Shown here in pieces: positions 51,695 to 60,171 of a DNA stretch of 64,000 bases (position 1 is its first letter; each line of letters opens with the position of its first letter). The notes below the pieces were generated by a model, which saw nothing but the letters and a program-made list of their open reading frames with translations, searched no databases and was not told the DNA's origin. The stretch is from Hydrogenispora ethanolica (GTDB lineage: Bacteria; Bacillota; UBA4882; UBA8346). The position numbers and the translations under genes are program-made. The stretch spans positions 108,569 through 172,568 of the forward strand of contig NZ_SLUN01000006.1 of assembly GCF_004340685.1 (NCBI RefSeq). Reading direction: 5' to 3'.

Positions 51695-51727
51695 AAGGCC
51701 CGCGTCGAATGACGCGGGCCTTCGTTT
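51695..51727. terminator. Terminator shared by htpX and prc (convergent)
   Basis: AAGGCCCGCGTC (51695-51706) pairs with GACGCGGGCCTT (51711-51722), a 12-bp stem with a GAAT loop, between the convergent htpX and tail-specific protease genes. Confidence 0.85.
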
Positions 51728-51748
51728 GTCTATACTGGAACGATCTCC

Positions 51749-53827
51749 TTACTTCCTCATGTCTTTCAGAATGTTGACCGATTCGCCGACATACACGTCG
51801 GCCGCAATCTGGGAATGCCATTCCTTGGCCCGTTGAGACGCGTCCGGATCATTCTCTCCGGACTGGCTCCGCAGGCCATTGACTTTGAGATCCTTTTCAC
51901 CCGGCAAGTTTTTCAGCTTGTCGGATTCCGCCCTTAAGGCGGCCTGTTCGTCCAGGACCTTGCCCAGCTTCAGGCTCTGGGGATTCTGCTGCTGCTCCTT
52001 GAGGTTGGCGATATTATCGGCAATCAGCTTAAAGCCGGGATCGTTTTTCACCCTGGCCGCGCTGTTTTGTTTCAAGGACTTCAGGTCCGGCGCCTTCGGC
52101 CACTTGCGGTAGGAAGTACCTTTGATGGTATCCCACGGCAAGGGGTAATCCAGATGCTTCTCGCCGACCTTCAACACGCTCTGGGGATCGGGCAGCGGAA
52201 TATCCGCGGTCACGCCCTTGAATTGGGTCGACGCTCCGGTGATCCGGTAAAACTTCTGTACCGTCAGCTTCAGCGAGCCGAGCGGCTTGAAGGCCGCGTA
52301 ATCGTTGGAGACCAGCCGGTCCAGATCGACGAAGGTCTGGACGGTTCCCTTTCCGAATGAGGTCGGTCCGCCCACGATCACCGCCCGCCCGTAATCCTGG
52401 AGGGCCGCCGCCAGAATCTCCGAGGCCGAGGCGCTGAAGGAGTTGACGAGCACCACCAGCGGGCCGCTGTAGACGACTCCCGAATCGGGGTCCTTCAATA
52501 CCTGGCGGTTATTCTTATCCTTGACTTGAACCACCGGGCCGGACTTGATGAACAGTCCCGACATTTTCACCGCATCGTCCAGGGCGCCGCCGCCATTGTT
52601 GCGGAGGTCCAGGATGATCCCGGCCACTTTCTCCTTCTTCAGCTGTTCGACCTGGCGCCGGACATCCTCGGCGGAACTGCGGCTGCCGCCGTTGAAATCA
52701 TGGTAAAACGAGGGCAGGCTGATATACCCGAATTTCTGCTTGGTCTTGCTGTCGGTCAGCACCGCCGACTTGGCATAGGTGTCCTCGATCACCACTACTT
52801 CCCGGATGAGCGGGATGACCGTGATCTGGCCGTTCGGTTTCTTGACCGTCAGTCTGACCTCGGTCCCTTTTTTGCCGCGGACCAGTTTCACCACGTCATC
52901 CACGGGCATGTAGGTGATGTCGACCGGCTCATTGTCGCCCTGGGCCACTTTGAGGATGAGGTCGTTGGCTTTCAGGCCTTTCTGCCGCCAGGCCGGGCTG
53001 CCGGGGACCACCTCGACCACTTTGATATATTCGCCGTCCTCTTGCAACACGGCGCCGATTCCTTCCAGGGTCCCGCTCATCTGAATATCGAAATTCGCCT
53101 TGGTCTGAGGCGGGAAATAGCTGGTATGCGGATCGAAACTGGTGGCCACCGCGTCGAGGAACCGGTTGTCGCGCTCCTCGGTGTCATCCAGCAGCCGGTC
53201 GAAGGCGCGTTTCTGGCTTTTGGCCACATATTCGCGGGCCTGCGCCTCCAATTCCGGCTGAAAAGCCCGGTTCGCCGGAAGCTGCTTCTTGCCGTGCTCC
53301 TCGGGGGAGGCCAGATCGATATAGCGCATCAAGGTTTGATACTTGAGCGTCTTGCGCCACAAGTCCTTCAGCTCGCCCAGGCTGGTGCAGAACTCCCGCT
53401 TGTCGGGGTCCACTTCCAGCGTTTCATCGCCAGTGAAGCTGAAAGGTTGTTTCAAAATTTCATTGGTGATTCCTTGAATATCGGCGATCCGCCGCTTCAA
53501 GAGGACGTTGGAAAGGGTCAGGAACTGATGCGTGCCCTGCCTTAACTCGTCATCGATCCGGTTTTGAAACTGTTTGAGCTGTTCCATATCGGATTTGAGC
53601 AAAAAGCGCTTGTTCGGGTCGAGTGATTTCAGGTAGAGATCGAAGACCCGCTGCGATAGCTTGTCGTCCAGTTTCTGCGGGCTGTAATGCCAGGTCTCCA
53701 GGGAGTTGAGCAAGGCATCGGAGATGACTTGCTCCTTGCCGGGTTTTTGCAGCGCCTGGGTATAAGCGGACCCGGCGATCAGCACGACCAGCAGCAGAAT
53801 CAATATCCTATTGAGTTGCTTTTTCAT
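51749..53827 (-). CDS. prc: Tail-specific carboxy-terminal processing protease (Prc/CtpA, S41)
   Basis: Periplasmic serine protease that removes or shortens proteins by recognising their C-termini. 692 residues, the length of the Prc-type with N-terminal helical domain, PDZ (about 245-330) and S41 catalytic domain (about 345-540). The catalytic serine lies in NSFSASASEILAAALQDY and the lysine in GGPTSFGKGTVQTF. The C-terminal DUF3340-type helical extension is present. Signal peptide core is ILILLLVVLIAGSAYT. Long Prc of this type is typical of organisms with an outer membrane, supporting the diderm inference. Confidence 0.93.
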   Translation of the reverse strand: MKKQLNRILILLLVVLIAGSAYTQALQKPGKEQVISDALLNSLETWHYSPQKLDDKLSQRVFDLYLKSLDPNKRFLLKSDMEQLKQFQNRIDDELRQGTHQFLTLSNVLLKRRIADIQGITNEILKQPFSFTGDETLEVDPDKREFCTSLGELKDLWRKTLKYQTLMRYIDLASPEEHGKKQLPANRAFQPELEAQAREYVAKSQKRAFDRLLDDTEERDNRFLDAVATSFDPHTSYFPPQTKANFDIQMSGTLEGIGAVLQEDGEYIKVVEVVPGSPAWRQKGLKANDLILKVAQGDNEPVDITYMPVDDVVKLVRGKKGTEVRLTVKKPNGQITVIPLIREVVVIEDTYAKSAVLTDSKTKQKFGYISLPSFYHDFNGGSRSSAEDVRRQVEQLKKEKVAGIILDLRNNGGGALDDAVKMSGLFIKSGPVVQVKDKNNRQVLKDPDSGVVYSGPLVVLVNSFSASASEILAAALQDYGRAVIVGGPTSFGKGTVQTFVDLDRLVSNDYAAFKPLGSLKLTVQKFYRITGASTQFKGVTADIPLPDPQSVLKVGEKHLDYPLPWDTIKGTSYRKWPKAPDLKSLKQNSAARVKNDPGFKLIADNIANLKEQQQNPQSLKLGKVLDEQAALRAESDKLKNLPGEKDLKVNGLRSQSGENDPDASQRAKEWHSQIAADVYVGESVNILKDMRK

Positions 53828-53926
53828 TTGCACCTTCGCCTTTACAAATTTAATCAGGCCATCGTAATAACGCTATCATCATCGCGGGGATATGTCAACA
53901 CCGCTCCCTTTGGCTTAACCAAAAAG

Positions 53927-53955
53927 TAAGCCCCGCTCGTGAAAGGGCGGGGCAT
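53927..53955 (-). terminator. Terminator of the small-protein/Smr operon
   Basis: GCCCCGC (53931-53937) pairs with GCGGGGC across a short loop; on the minus strand it is followed by a T-rich stretch. It lies 50 bp beyond the 61-residue protein gene at 54005. Confidence 0.6.
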
Positions 53956-54004
53956 TGCGGACAAATGAAAAGTTTTTGGCAGGAATGGTTAATCTCTCCC
54001 GGAG

Positions 54005-54190
54005 TCAGGTGGAGACAGTAGCGCTGGTCAGAATGTAATCCAGTTCGGCGACTGCCACATCCAAATGATGCGCCGCCACCAGCAGCAGCTTTTGGACATC
54101 CGCGTCCGGAGTGGAACGGGCCATCTCCCGCAGGCGCTGCGCGTTCCGCTGGCAGTTTTGCGCCGAGTCATGAAACCGATTGACGCTCAA
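54005..54190 (-). CDS. 61-residue helical protein A
   Basis: Small all-helical protein beginning at a TTG with AAGGA 9 nt upstream. The pattern is an amphipathic helical hairpin (QRNAQRLREMARS, then VQKLLLVAAHHLDVAVAELD). It resembles DUF1657-like or DUF326-like four-helix-bundle halves but lacks the cysteines of the latter except one. It immediately follows another 61-residue protein gene, and the two look like distant paralogues. Function unknown. Confidence 0.6.
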   Translation of the reverse strand: MSVNRFHDSAQNCQRNAQRLREMARSTPDADVQKLLLVAAHHLDVAVAELDYILTSATVST

Positions 54191-54196
54191 GAATGC

Positions 54197-54382
54197 TCAT
54201 CCTTTCGTGAGGATTGTTTTGGCTTCCACGCAAGCATTGATACACATTTCGACCCGGGCCGCGCCCAGACTTGCCGTCTGCCGTTCCATGGCACAAAGCA
54301 GCGTATTGGCTGTGGTGCGCAGATCGTGAGCGGATTGGGTGCAACTGTCGATGCATTCCTGAATTTGAGCCGGATTGAGCAT
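54197..54382 (-). CDS. 61-residue helical protein B with paired cysteines
   Basis: Small helical protein with IQECIDSCTQSAHDLR at the start and VEMCINACVEAKTIL at the end. The C-X3-C pairs on both helices resemble DUF326/copper-storage-like helical bundles, where such cysteines bind Cu(I). A near-ideal GGAGGTGA site precedes the ATG. It lies 6 bp before the start of protein A, so they are co-expressed. A metal or redox role is inferred only from the cysteine pairs. Confidence 0.68.
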   Translation of the reverse strand: MLNPAQIQECIDSCTQSAHDLRTTANTLLCAMERQTASLGAARVEMCINACVEAKTILTKG

Positions 54383-54487
54383 GGCTTCACCTCCGGGGTT
54401 AGTTTGTCCGAAGGCCGGCAAATCTTGCGTCCGATCCGAAAAAACAAACCGATCCGGCGGCGCAGGATCCCGCCGGACCGGACCGGT

Positions 54488-54901
54488 TCAGCGCCGGGTG
54501 GGCGGGCGGCGGCGGGCCGTCCGCAACCGGTCGGAACGGAGTGCCTTCGCGTTGCGCCGCGCCTCCCGCTCCTCCTCCTCGTCGAAATCCAGCGCCGGCT
54601 GGCGGGAGGGCGGAGCATCGTCGTTTACCAATTCCACAATGGTCTCGCCGGCATTGGGCAAAGTGTACGGCGAGCCGTCCTCGCCCCGGTACACCAGGCG
54701 AATATGTTCCCGGGCGAACGGAGACTCGGTCAGCCAGCGCCGGACCTGGGACTTGATGACCGGAAAATGCTCGCTGTGCTTGCCCTGGCCATGAATGATC
54801 CGCACCAGGCGTTCGCCGTGCTTCAAAGCGTTCAATAAGTGAAGTTCCAGCCGGAGCTGGGCCTCGGCTGCGCTGTAGCCGTGTAAATCGATGGTATTCA
54901 T
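54488..54901 (-). CDS. Smr (small MutS-related) domain protein
   Basis: A 137-residue protein with an Smr domain covering about 2-85: IDLHGYSAAEAQLRLELHL at the start and RIIHGQGKHSEHFPVIKSQV with the HGxG motif. Smr domains act as endonucleases on DNA or RNA. The C-terminus is an acidic then very basic tail (DFDEEEE, then RSDRLRTARRRPPTRR), probably for nucleic-acid contact. GAGGTGACGCG precedes the ATG at 54901. It leads a small minus-strand operon with the two 61-residue proteins. Confidence 0.87.
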   Translation of the reverse strand: MNTIDLHGYSAAEAQLRLELHLLNALKHGERLVRIIHGQGKHSEHFPVIKSQVRRWLTESPFAREHIRLVYRGEDGSPYTLPNAGETIVELVNDDAPPSRQPALDFDEEEEREARRNAKALRSDRLRTARRRPPTRR

Positions 54902-55094
54902 CGCGTCACCTCGTTGCGGAATGGTCCAAGGAGAAAGAATTACGCCAATCCAAGTGAGAATTGATTCCTTGCATCGATATTCCGGAGGAACGTTTTGGGT
55001 TCCTACGGACCTAACGGTGGAGGTCACCATAAGCTTCTTGACCCCGGCCGGGTTGAAGCGGACTGCTTGATTTCTGCAAAGGCAAGCCTTTTTT

Positions 55095-55220
55095 AAAAGC
55101 CATGTGATAAAGTCCTCAAATTCGGAAATCACTCTTTCAAAAAAAAACGACTTTATCACTTGCTTCTCTGAGCTTTTGTGTTCACCCTGTCCTTCGGACA
55201 GGGTTTATCACAACGCTTTT
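55095..55220. repeat. MITE-like element, left copy
   Basis: About 125 bp with imperfect terminal inverted repeats AAAGCCATGTGATAAAG and AAAGCGTTGTGATAAAC. It holds an internal palindrome GTGATAAAGTC ... GACTTTATCAC and a small hairpin ACCCTGTCC-TTC-GGACAGGGT. A second copy lies inverted at 56640-56768; together they flank the HD-GYP gene. No transposase is encoded, so it looks like a non-autonomous element. Confidence 0.82.
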
Positions 55221-56565
55221 AAACGATCTCATGAAACGGGCGGACGAAACGGGACTCGTCGGCATGCAGGTCCAGGGGGAGCGGGAAACGGGAAGAATCA
55301 AAACAGGCATTGCGCATGAAATGATCGTACTCCCGTCCGGCATCGGCCTGGGCGCGCTGGCGAATGGGATTCAATTCGTTTAATTGTTCGAGGACCAGCT
55401 GAACCAGATGGGGGTCGAGCGCCCCGTCCTGAACCCGTTCCGTCAGCAACTGGGCCAGCTTTTCCCGGGACAGTCCGGGCCGGTACGGCCGGTCCTCGGA
55501 GAGCGCGGTAAAGAAATCGGCCACCGCCACGATCCGGGAGCCCAACGAAAGATCACCGGCGGGATGATGGAAAGGATAGCCCTTGCCGTCCAGCCGTTCA
55601 TGGTGGAAAGCCGCCCAGCTGTTGATGGTCGCCAGATCGGTCAATGGGTAGAGCAGACGGTATGTATAATAAGGATGGGTTTTAATCACCGAAAATTCGG
55701 AGGTGGTCAGTCGGCCGGGTTTGTTCAGGATGCTTTCGGGGACGACGATCTTGCCCAAGTCATGAAAATAACCGGCGACCCGCAGCATTTGAGATTCACG
55801 GTTTGAAAAGCCGCACAACTGCCCGATCTTCTCCGCGCAGACCGCCACTCCGCTGGAGTGGGTGGCGGTAAAATGATTCCGGAAGTCGACCAATTGGGCG
55901 AAAAGCTTGGTCAAGGCCAGCAGCCGCTCCAGATCGAGTTCGACGGCGCTGATGCCCGCTTCGGCGGCGAGAATGGCCTGGAGGGAAGGGGAAAAAAGGT
56001 CCAGCCAGAAATATTCCTTGGCGGCCAGCGCCTCGAAGGCTTCCACCAGCGGCGGGGCAAACATCTTCCCGCGGTATTCGCGGATTCTGGCCGTGATCCC
56101 TTTGACCGGCAACGATTCCCCGCCCGGCTGTTGAATAATCAGCGTATCCAGACGGTCGGCCAGATAAAGAAGCTGGCTGAGCCAAGGGATCGCCTCGCGG
56201 TGCGGCGAGTTGCTGTATTCGGTCCAGTTCAGATGGTGGTAAAGCACCAGCGGCGCGATGGGGGCCAACGGCGGAAACTGTAAGAGCAAATGATAGCCTA
56301 AAACCGCATGAATATGCGGCTTTTGAAACTCAAACTCCAGGGCCTCCAGGCGATCTTTCAAAGACAGCGAGCCGCAGTCATGCAAGAGACTGGCGATCAC
56401 CAGCTGTTTCCGTTCCTCGGCAGGCAGATTCATCTCCAGCGCCAGATTGAGCGCAATGTAGGCAACTCGTTTGTGATGATTGGCGATACTGGGGCTGATC
56501 AGATCGATGGCGTCGGAGAGGCAAAAGATCAGATCGCCCAAGGGTACCTTCAGTTCTTTAATCAT
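55219..56565 (-). CDS. HD-GYP cyclic-di-GMP phosphodiesterase with second HD domain
   Basis: A 448-residue soluble protein with two HD-type domains. The first (about 20-200) carries HH at 30-31 and HD at 62-63. The second is a full HD-GYP domain with HDLGK at 268-272 and HHERLDGKGYP at 321-331, the signature of active c-di-GMP phosphodiesterases. There is no receiver or membrane domain, so its input is probably the N-terminal HD region. AAAGG precedes the start. Both ends lie against inverted copies of a MITE-like repeat, and its stop codon overlaps the left copy. Confidence 0.88.
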   Translation of the reverse strand: MIKELKVPLGDLIFCLSDAIDLISPSIANHHKRVAYIALNLALEMNLPAEERKQLVIASLLHDCGSLSLKDRLEALEFEFQKPHIHAVLGYHLLLQFPPLAPIAPLVLYHHLNWTEYSNSPHREAIPWLSQLLYLADRLDTLIIQQPGGESLPVKGITARIREYRGKMFAPPLVEAFEALAAKEYFWLDLFSPSLQAILAAEAGISAVELDLERLLALTKLFAQLVDFRNHFTATHSSGVAVCAEKIGQLCGFSNRESQMLRVAGYFHDLGKIVVPESILNKPGRLTTSEFSVIKTHPYYTYRLLYPLTDLATINSWAAFHHERLDGKGYPFHHPAGDLSLGSRIVAVADFFTALSEDRPYRPGLSREKLAQLLTERVQDGALDPHLVQLVLEQLNELNPIRQRAQADAGREYDHFMRNACFDSSRFPLPLDLHADESRFVRPFHEIV

Positions 56566-56639
56566 GCTGACAGCCTTTCGTCCCGAGATAGGCTTTAGAA
56601 TGCGAATTAGAGTAAAGAAATTTATTTGCTCCTATTTCG

Positions 56640-56768
56640 AAGCGTTGTGATAAACCCTGTCCGAAGGCCAGGGTGAACACAAAAGCTCAGAAAAGCAAGT
56701 GATAAAGTCGTTTTTTAGTCCATTGAAAGGATGATTTCCGAATTTGAGGACTTTATCACATGGCTTTT
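56640..56768. repeat. MITE-like element, right copy (inverted relative to the left copy)
   Basis: About 129 bp, nearly the reverse complement of 55095-55220. It differs by a few substitutions and a short insertion in the A-rich centre. It begins directly after the bacteriohemerythrin stop codon, inside the gap to the HD-GYP start. Confidence 0.82.
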
Positions 56769-57171
56769 AGAGCTTATCCTTTAAAAAAGCCCCCAGTTGC
56801 TTGTCGACATTGCGGATATGGGCGTTCAACCAGTTAATGATGATCCGGTTGGTCAGGATCACCAGATTCAGTCCCGGACCTTCTTTCGCAAATGCCTCTT
56901 TAAGCGGCGCCAGACTCTGAACGAACTGTTCGTGCTGGGCTTGGTGCTCGGCCATTTTCGGATAGGCAAAACGGGTCATGTATTCTTCTTCGGTCCCAAA
57001 ATGGGTCACCACGTATTCCTCAAGGAATTTCAGCAGACCGCCGACGGTATCCCGGCCTTTTCCCTGGTTGCAAGCTTCCAGCAGTTGATCGACCCGATGA
57101 AACAGCTCTTTATGCTGGTCGTCGATGGCCGGCGAACCGACCGCCAGATCCGGTGTCCATTCGATCTTCAT
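56767..57171 (-). CDS. Bacteriohemerythrin
   Basis: Di-iron oxygen-binding four-helix protein, 134 residues. All expected ligands are present: His20 (DDQHKELF), His57 and Glu61 (HFGTEEEYM), His76 and His80 (EHQAQHEQF), His118 and Asp123 (HIRNVDKQ). It stores or senses oxygen or supplies it to enzymes, and is frequent in microaerobic or anaerobic bacteria with c-di-GMP signalling. It lies upstream of the HD-GYP gene on the same strand, separated by the right repeat copy. Confidence 0.95.
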   Translation of the reverse strand: MKIEWTPDLAVGSPAIDDQHKELFHRVDQLLEACNQGKGRDTVGGLLKFLEEYVVTHFGTEEEYMTRFAYPKMAEHQAQHEQFVQSLAPLKEAFAKEGPGLNLVILTNRIIINWLNAHIRNVDKQLGAFLKDKL

Positions 57172-57174
57172 TGA

Positions 57175-57554
57175 TAATCAACCTCCCGTCCGGAAATATC
57201 GAAATTCATTATTTTCAAAATTTCGACACGGTCTGAGAGAATCCTATTAAAATTTGGATGAATGAAAAAAATTCGGGACTGCCGTAGATCAAGAAAGTTA
57301 CGCATTCCCGCTTTAAAAGTCGGCTGCAAAGGGTCAAACGATCGCAATTTTTCATCTTTTGAATCAAGGGAGACAGATCAGAGAATTTCAAATTACCATA
57401 ATATTCCCTTCGCAATACAATATATAGTGAGTAGCCCGGATATATCAATCAATATATTGTTTTGCGAAGCTTTTTCGAAGCGATTTGAAATTCTCTCAGT
57501 TCGCAGCGCAGCTGCACATTGACGAAACGGATTCCAGTACTATTATAAATGAAA
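57175..57554. other. AT-rich intergenic region
   Basis: About 380 bp, clearly more AT-rich than the surroundings, upstream of the hemerythrin gene. Likely holds its promoter. An interrupted direct repeat around GTCTGAGAGAATC/TTTGAAATTCTCT flanks the region (57230-57243 and 57482-57497), but I see no gene. Confidence 0.35.
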
Positions 57555-57582
57555 GAAGACCCTGGGAAACCTCAGGATCTTC
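57555..57582 (-). terminator. Probable terminator of the Fe-S/GTPase/ABC operon
   Basis: GAAGACCCTGGG (57555-57566) pairs with CCTCAGGATCTTC (57570-57582) with one mismatch and one wobble pair. On the minus strand it is followed by TTTCATTT. Confidence 0.6.
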
Positions 57583-57620
57583 AGGCCTATTTTCGGTAAG
57601 ATTCGACAGATACGGCATGC

Positions 57621-58283
57621 TTATGAAGTTCCTTTGGCGCCGGCCAGGATCCGGATGTCCTCGATCCGGATCTGGAGCCCGTAGCTCTTCTGAAGCGCCA
57701 TATTCACCAGGCCGGTATGGTTCAGATTCATCATGCAGAAGCCCGGCAAAAAGGTGGCGCGGCATCCCAGGACCGGTTCCCGGGCGACCTCCTTGGCCAC
57801 TCCCTCAAAGCCAATCATATGATAGGCGTGGACATCTTTGGTTTCTTTTTCCCGGGCCCATTTCGGCCCAACCACCCAGGTGTATAACAAACCGGTCACC
57901 GGATCGGCCTCGATCACCGACAAGACATGAGGGATCGGACAGCCGGCCCCCATCGGCCGCCCCAGGACGAGATCGCCTTTGTGGATCGCTAACTTTTCCA
58001 CCAGATCGCTCCGAAAGGGGAGAACGATCTTCCGGGCGGAGATCTCTCCGGGTAAAGCGCCGAGGACAAAGTCATACCGGTTCCCCAGGATATCGGCGCC
58101 GCTATATGCGGCGGTGTCGAGCGGTTGGGGATGTTGCAGGGCTTCCCGGTGATAGAAAGGGCAATCCGGGAGTTCCTTCTCTTGATTGCTGACGGAGGTC
58201 ATAAAATCGGCGCAGCTTTTGCTGCCGCAGAGGCCGCAATTTTTCTGCGGGGGCTGCCAGTGCCGGACCGTTCTCATCTTCAT
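57621..58283 (-). CDS. Uncharacterised Fe-S protein with N-terminal 4Fe-4S motif
   Basis: A 220-residue soluble protein. The N-terminus has four cysteines, Cys16, Cys19, Cys24 and Cys41 (NCGLCGSKSC, then DCPFY), spaced like the 4Fe-4S domain found in RnfB, corrinoid Fe-S proteins and their reductive activators. The remaining 170 residues form a beta-rich domain (KGDLVLGRPMGAGCPIPHVL, then GLLYTWVVGPKWAREKE) that I do not recognise. The start overlaps the GTPase stop by 4 nt. It likely carries electrons or an Fe-S/metal unit in the same process as the GTPase and ABC ATPase. Confidence 0.75.
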   Translation of the reverse strand: MKMRTVRHWQPPQKNCGLCGSKSCADFMTSVSNQEKELPDCPFYHREALQHPQPLDTAAYSGADILGNRYDFVLGALPGEISARKIVLPFRSDLVEKLAIHKGDLVLGRPMGAGCPIPHVLSVIEADPVTGLLYTWVVGPKWAREKETKDVHAYHMIGFEGVAKEVAREPVLGCRATFLPGFCMMNLNHTGLVNMALQKSYGLQIRIEDIRILAGAKGTS

Positions 58284-58990
58284 TCACCTCGATACAGATA
58301 TTCGGCCATTTGACAGTCGAGCTTTTTTACTACGCCGAAATGATGTTTCCAGCCGATCTCCTTTTTCCCTACGCAAATCGTGCAGGTTCCCAACGGCGGA
58401 CTCCCTTTGAGGATTAAATGATCCTTGTCGATATCCGGCGATTCCCGGATGAGCCGGTACAAGCGCTGTAACGAAGTACCCTGGAGGGCATTGGTTTCCA
58501 AAAGGATGATTCCGGGGTGGACTTCCTTAATCTTTTGGATCAAGACTTCCCGCTCGGCCTGGCTCACCAGATCGATCTTGGTGACCACCGCGACGTCGGC
58601 CAGGCTGACCATGGCTCCCATCTTTTCGGGCGCATGGATCCCGGAGATGGAGCTGAGCACGATGATGCCCAGCCCTTGATTGAGATAGGGCGAGCAGCGC
58701 AGGCATAGCCCGGCGCTTTCCACAATGAGCAGGTCGGAACGGTTCTCCTCCGCCCAGTCCACGACGTCGCCCAGGACCATCACGCCGGCGTGATCGGGGC
58801 AGAGATCGCCCGAATACACTTTTTTGGTGAGGATGCCGAACTCGTGCTCCAATTCGATATCCTCGTAAGCCTTGACGACATCGATCTTGAGAAATGCCGT
58901 CCGCAACTCGTCTTTTACATTCGCTACGATCTGTTTGATGACCGCGGTCTTGCCGGCTGAAGGCGGACCGGCGATGATAATCAGTTTCAT
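58280..58990 (-). CDS. P-loop GTPase of the G3E/HypB-CobW type
   Basis: A 236-residue nucleotide-binding protein. Walker A is AGPPSAGKTAVI (about 7-18), the Walker B/Mg region is DLLIVESAGLC, and the base-specifying motif is TKID (VVTKIDLVSQ). Cysteines in GDLCPDHAG, LCLRC and CTICVGKK could bind metal, as in G3E metallochaperones such as HypB and UreG. The ATG at 58990 follows AAGGAGTG. It is the middle gene of a three-gene operon and probably powers metal-cofactor insertion or protein activation. The client is unknown. Confidence 0.78.
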   Translation of the reverse strand: MKLIIIAGPPSAGKTAVIKQIVANVKDELRTAFLKIDVVKAYEDIELEHEFGILTKKVYSGDLCPDHAGVMVLGDVVDWAEENRSDLLIVESAGLCLRCSPYLNQGLGIIVLSSISGIHAPEKMGAMVSLADVAVVTKIDLVSQAEREVLIQKIKEVHPGIILLETNALQGTSLQRLYRLIRESPDIDKDHLILKGSPPLGTCTICVGKKEIGWKHHFGVVKKLDCQMAEYLYRGE

Positions 58991-59023
58991 CAGGGACACT
59001 CCTTTTCAAAGCATTGTGAGGTA

Positions 59024-59041
59024 CCCGGCTAAAAAGCCGGG
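59024..59041 (-). other. Intercistronic hairpin between ABC ATPase and GTPase genes
   Basis: CCCGGCT (59024-59030) pairs with AGCCGGG (59035-59041) around AAAA. No T-run follows on the minus strand, so it is more likely an mRNA element than a terminator. Confidence 0.45.
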
Positions 59042-59088
59042 AGGGTCACAACGATTGTTTCTATAATCCCATGGCTTTTGAGCCAAAC

Positions 59089-59853
59089 TTAAATTGCCAA
59101 TTCCGCGGTGATGATATTTCCGGAGCGCAGGTGTTCCCGAATGGTTCCGATCCGTTTATCGACCTCGATCAGCTTCTTCACGGCCGACTCTTCCTGGGCG
59201 TTGCGGAGCAGGACTTTTTTGACGCCGCCATGCTCCATGATCAAGCGTTTCTTGGTATTCAGGGCGATGACCGGATCATGGGTCACGAAAACAATGATTT
59301 TGCCGCTGTCTTGAATGATCGCCATGACCTCTTGCTTGAAAATGCCGGCGTTCTCGATCTCATCCAGCAGAATGACGGGGGCCGCTCCGATGAGGACGGC
59401 GTCGGCGATCAACAGGGAACGGGTCTGTCCCCCCGATAAGGTTGTCACGCGGTGCGAGGCCGCTATCTTTTCGCCGGTGAAAGTATTCGCCAGCTCTAAA
59501 GTACCCGGGATAATGCCTTGATCATCAATCTCGCGCGCCCGGGCGTGAATCTTCAAGAAATTTTCCACCGTCAGATCCGCGAAGCATTTGGTGTTCTGGG
59601 TAATCATCGCGATCGGCTTGAGGGAAGGGTTGTAGCGGACCGAGTCTTCGGGAACCTTGCCGTTGATCAGGATCCGGCGCCGGGTCGAGGTATCGCCTTG
59701 CGCCATCAACTCGATATCGGTGATAAAAGCGGTTTTCCCGCTGCCGGTCGGGCCGACGATCGAAATGGTTTCTCCGGGACGCAGCTGGATCTGCTCATAG
59801 TTCTCACGCTGGCCATCCCGGTTATAGCCGGGGAGAATGGTTAATTCAGTCAT
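59089..59853 (-). CDS. Soluble ABC-type ATPase without transmembrane partner
   Basis: A 254-residue ABC ATPase. Walker A is SIVGPTGSGKTAF (about 32-44), the signature LSGGQTRSLL, Walker B APVILLDEIENA and the switch histidine VFVTHDP. No permease gene is nearby. Its neighbours are a GTPase and an Fe-S protein, so it is more likely to be an energising component of a maturation or activation complex than a transporter. AtwA/A2-type and SufC-like ABC ATPases are precedents. AGGTGA lies 6 nt before the ATG. First gene of the operon. Confidence 0.82.
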   Translation of the reverse strand: MTELTILPGYNRDGQRENYEQIQLRPGETISIVGPTGSGKTAFITDIELMAQGDTSTRRRILINGKVPEDSVRYNPSLKPIAMITQNTKCFADLTVENFLKIHARAREIDDQGIIPGTLELANTFTGEKIAASHRVTTLSGGQTRSLLIADAVLIGAAPVILLDEIENAGIFKQEVMAIIQDSGKIIVFVTHDPVIALNTKKRLIMEHGGVKKVLLRNAQEESAVKKLIEVDKRIGTIREHLRSGNIITAELAI

Positions 59854-60171
59854 TACTGGTCACCTATCCTATCCATAAATCTTTTCTAATGTATTCATCG
59901 AGCACTGCCGAGGTGTTGCCCGCAACGATTTTGCAAATAATCCGTGCCATTGGCTCGAACCGTCTTTGCCGGGAGCCGGGAAATTTATGATCTCAACATT
60001 CGCAGATTAAATATACCAGTAAACCCTCGCAGTCATAGGTATAGCATCATGACAAGAAATTATCTTGACATATATAAAAATAAGTGATTGGGCTTCTATG
60101 TAAAAAAATAAACAAATGAATGGATGCGATTGAGGTCGATGGGGACTATTCCTGCCCCCACCCCCCCAGGA

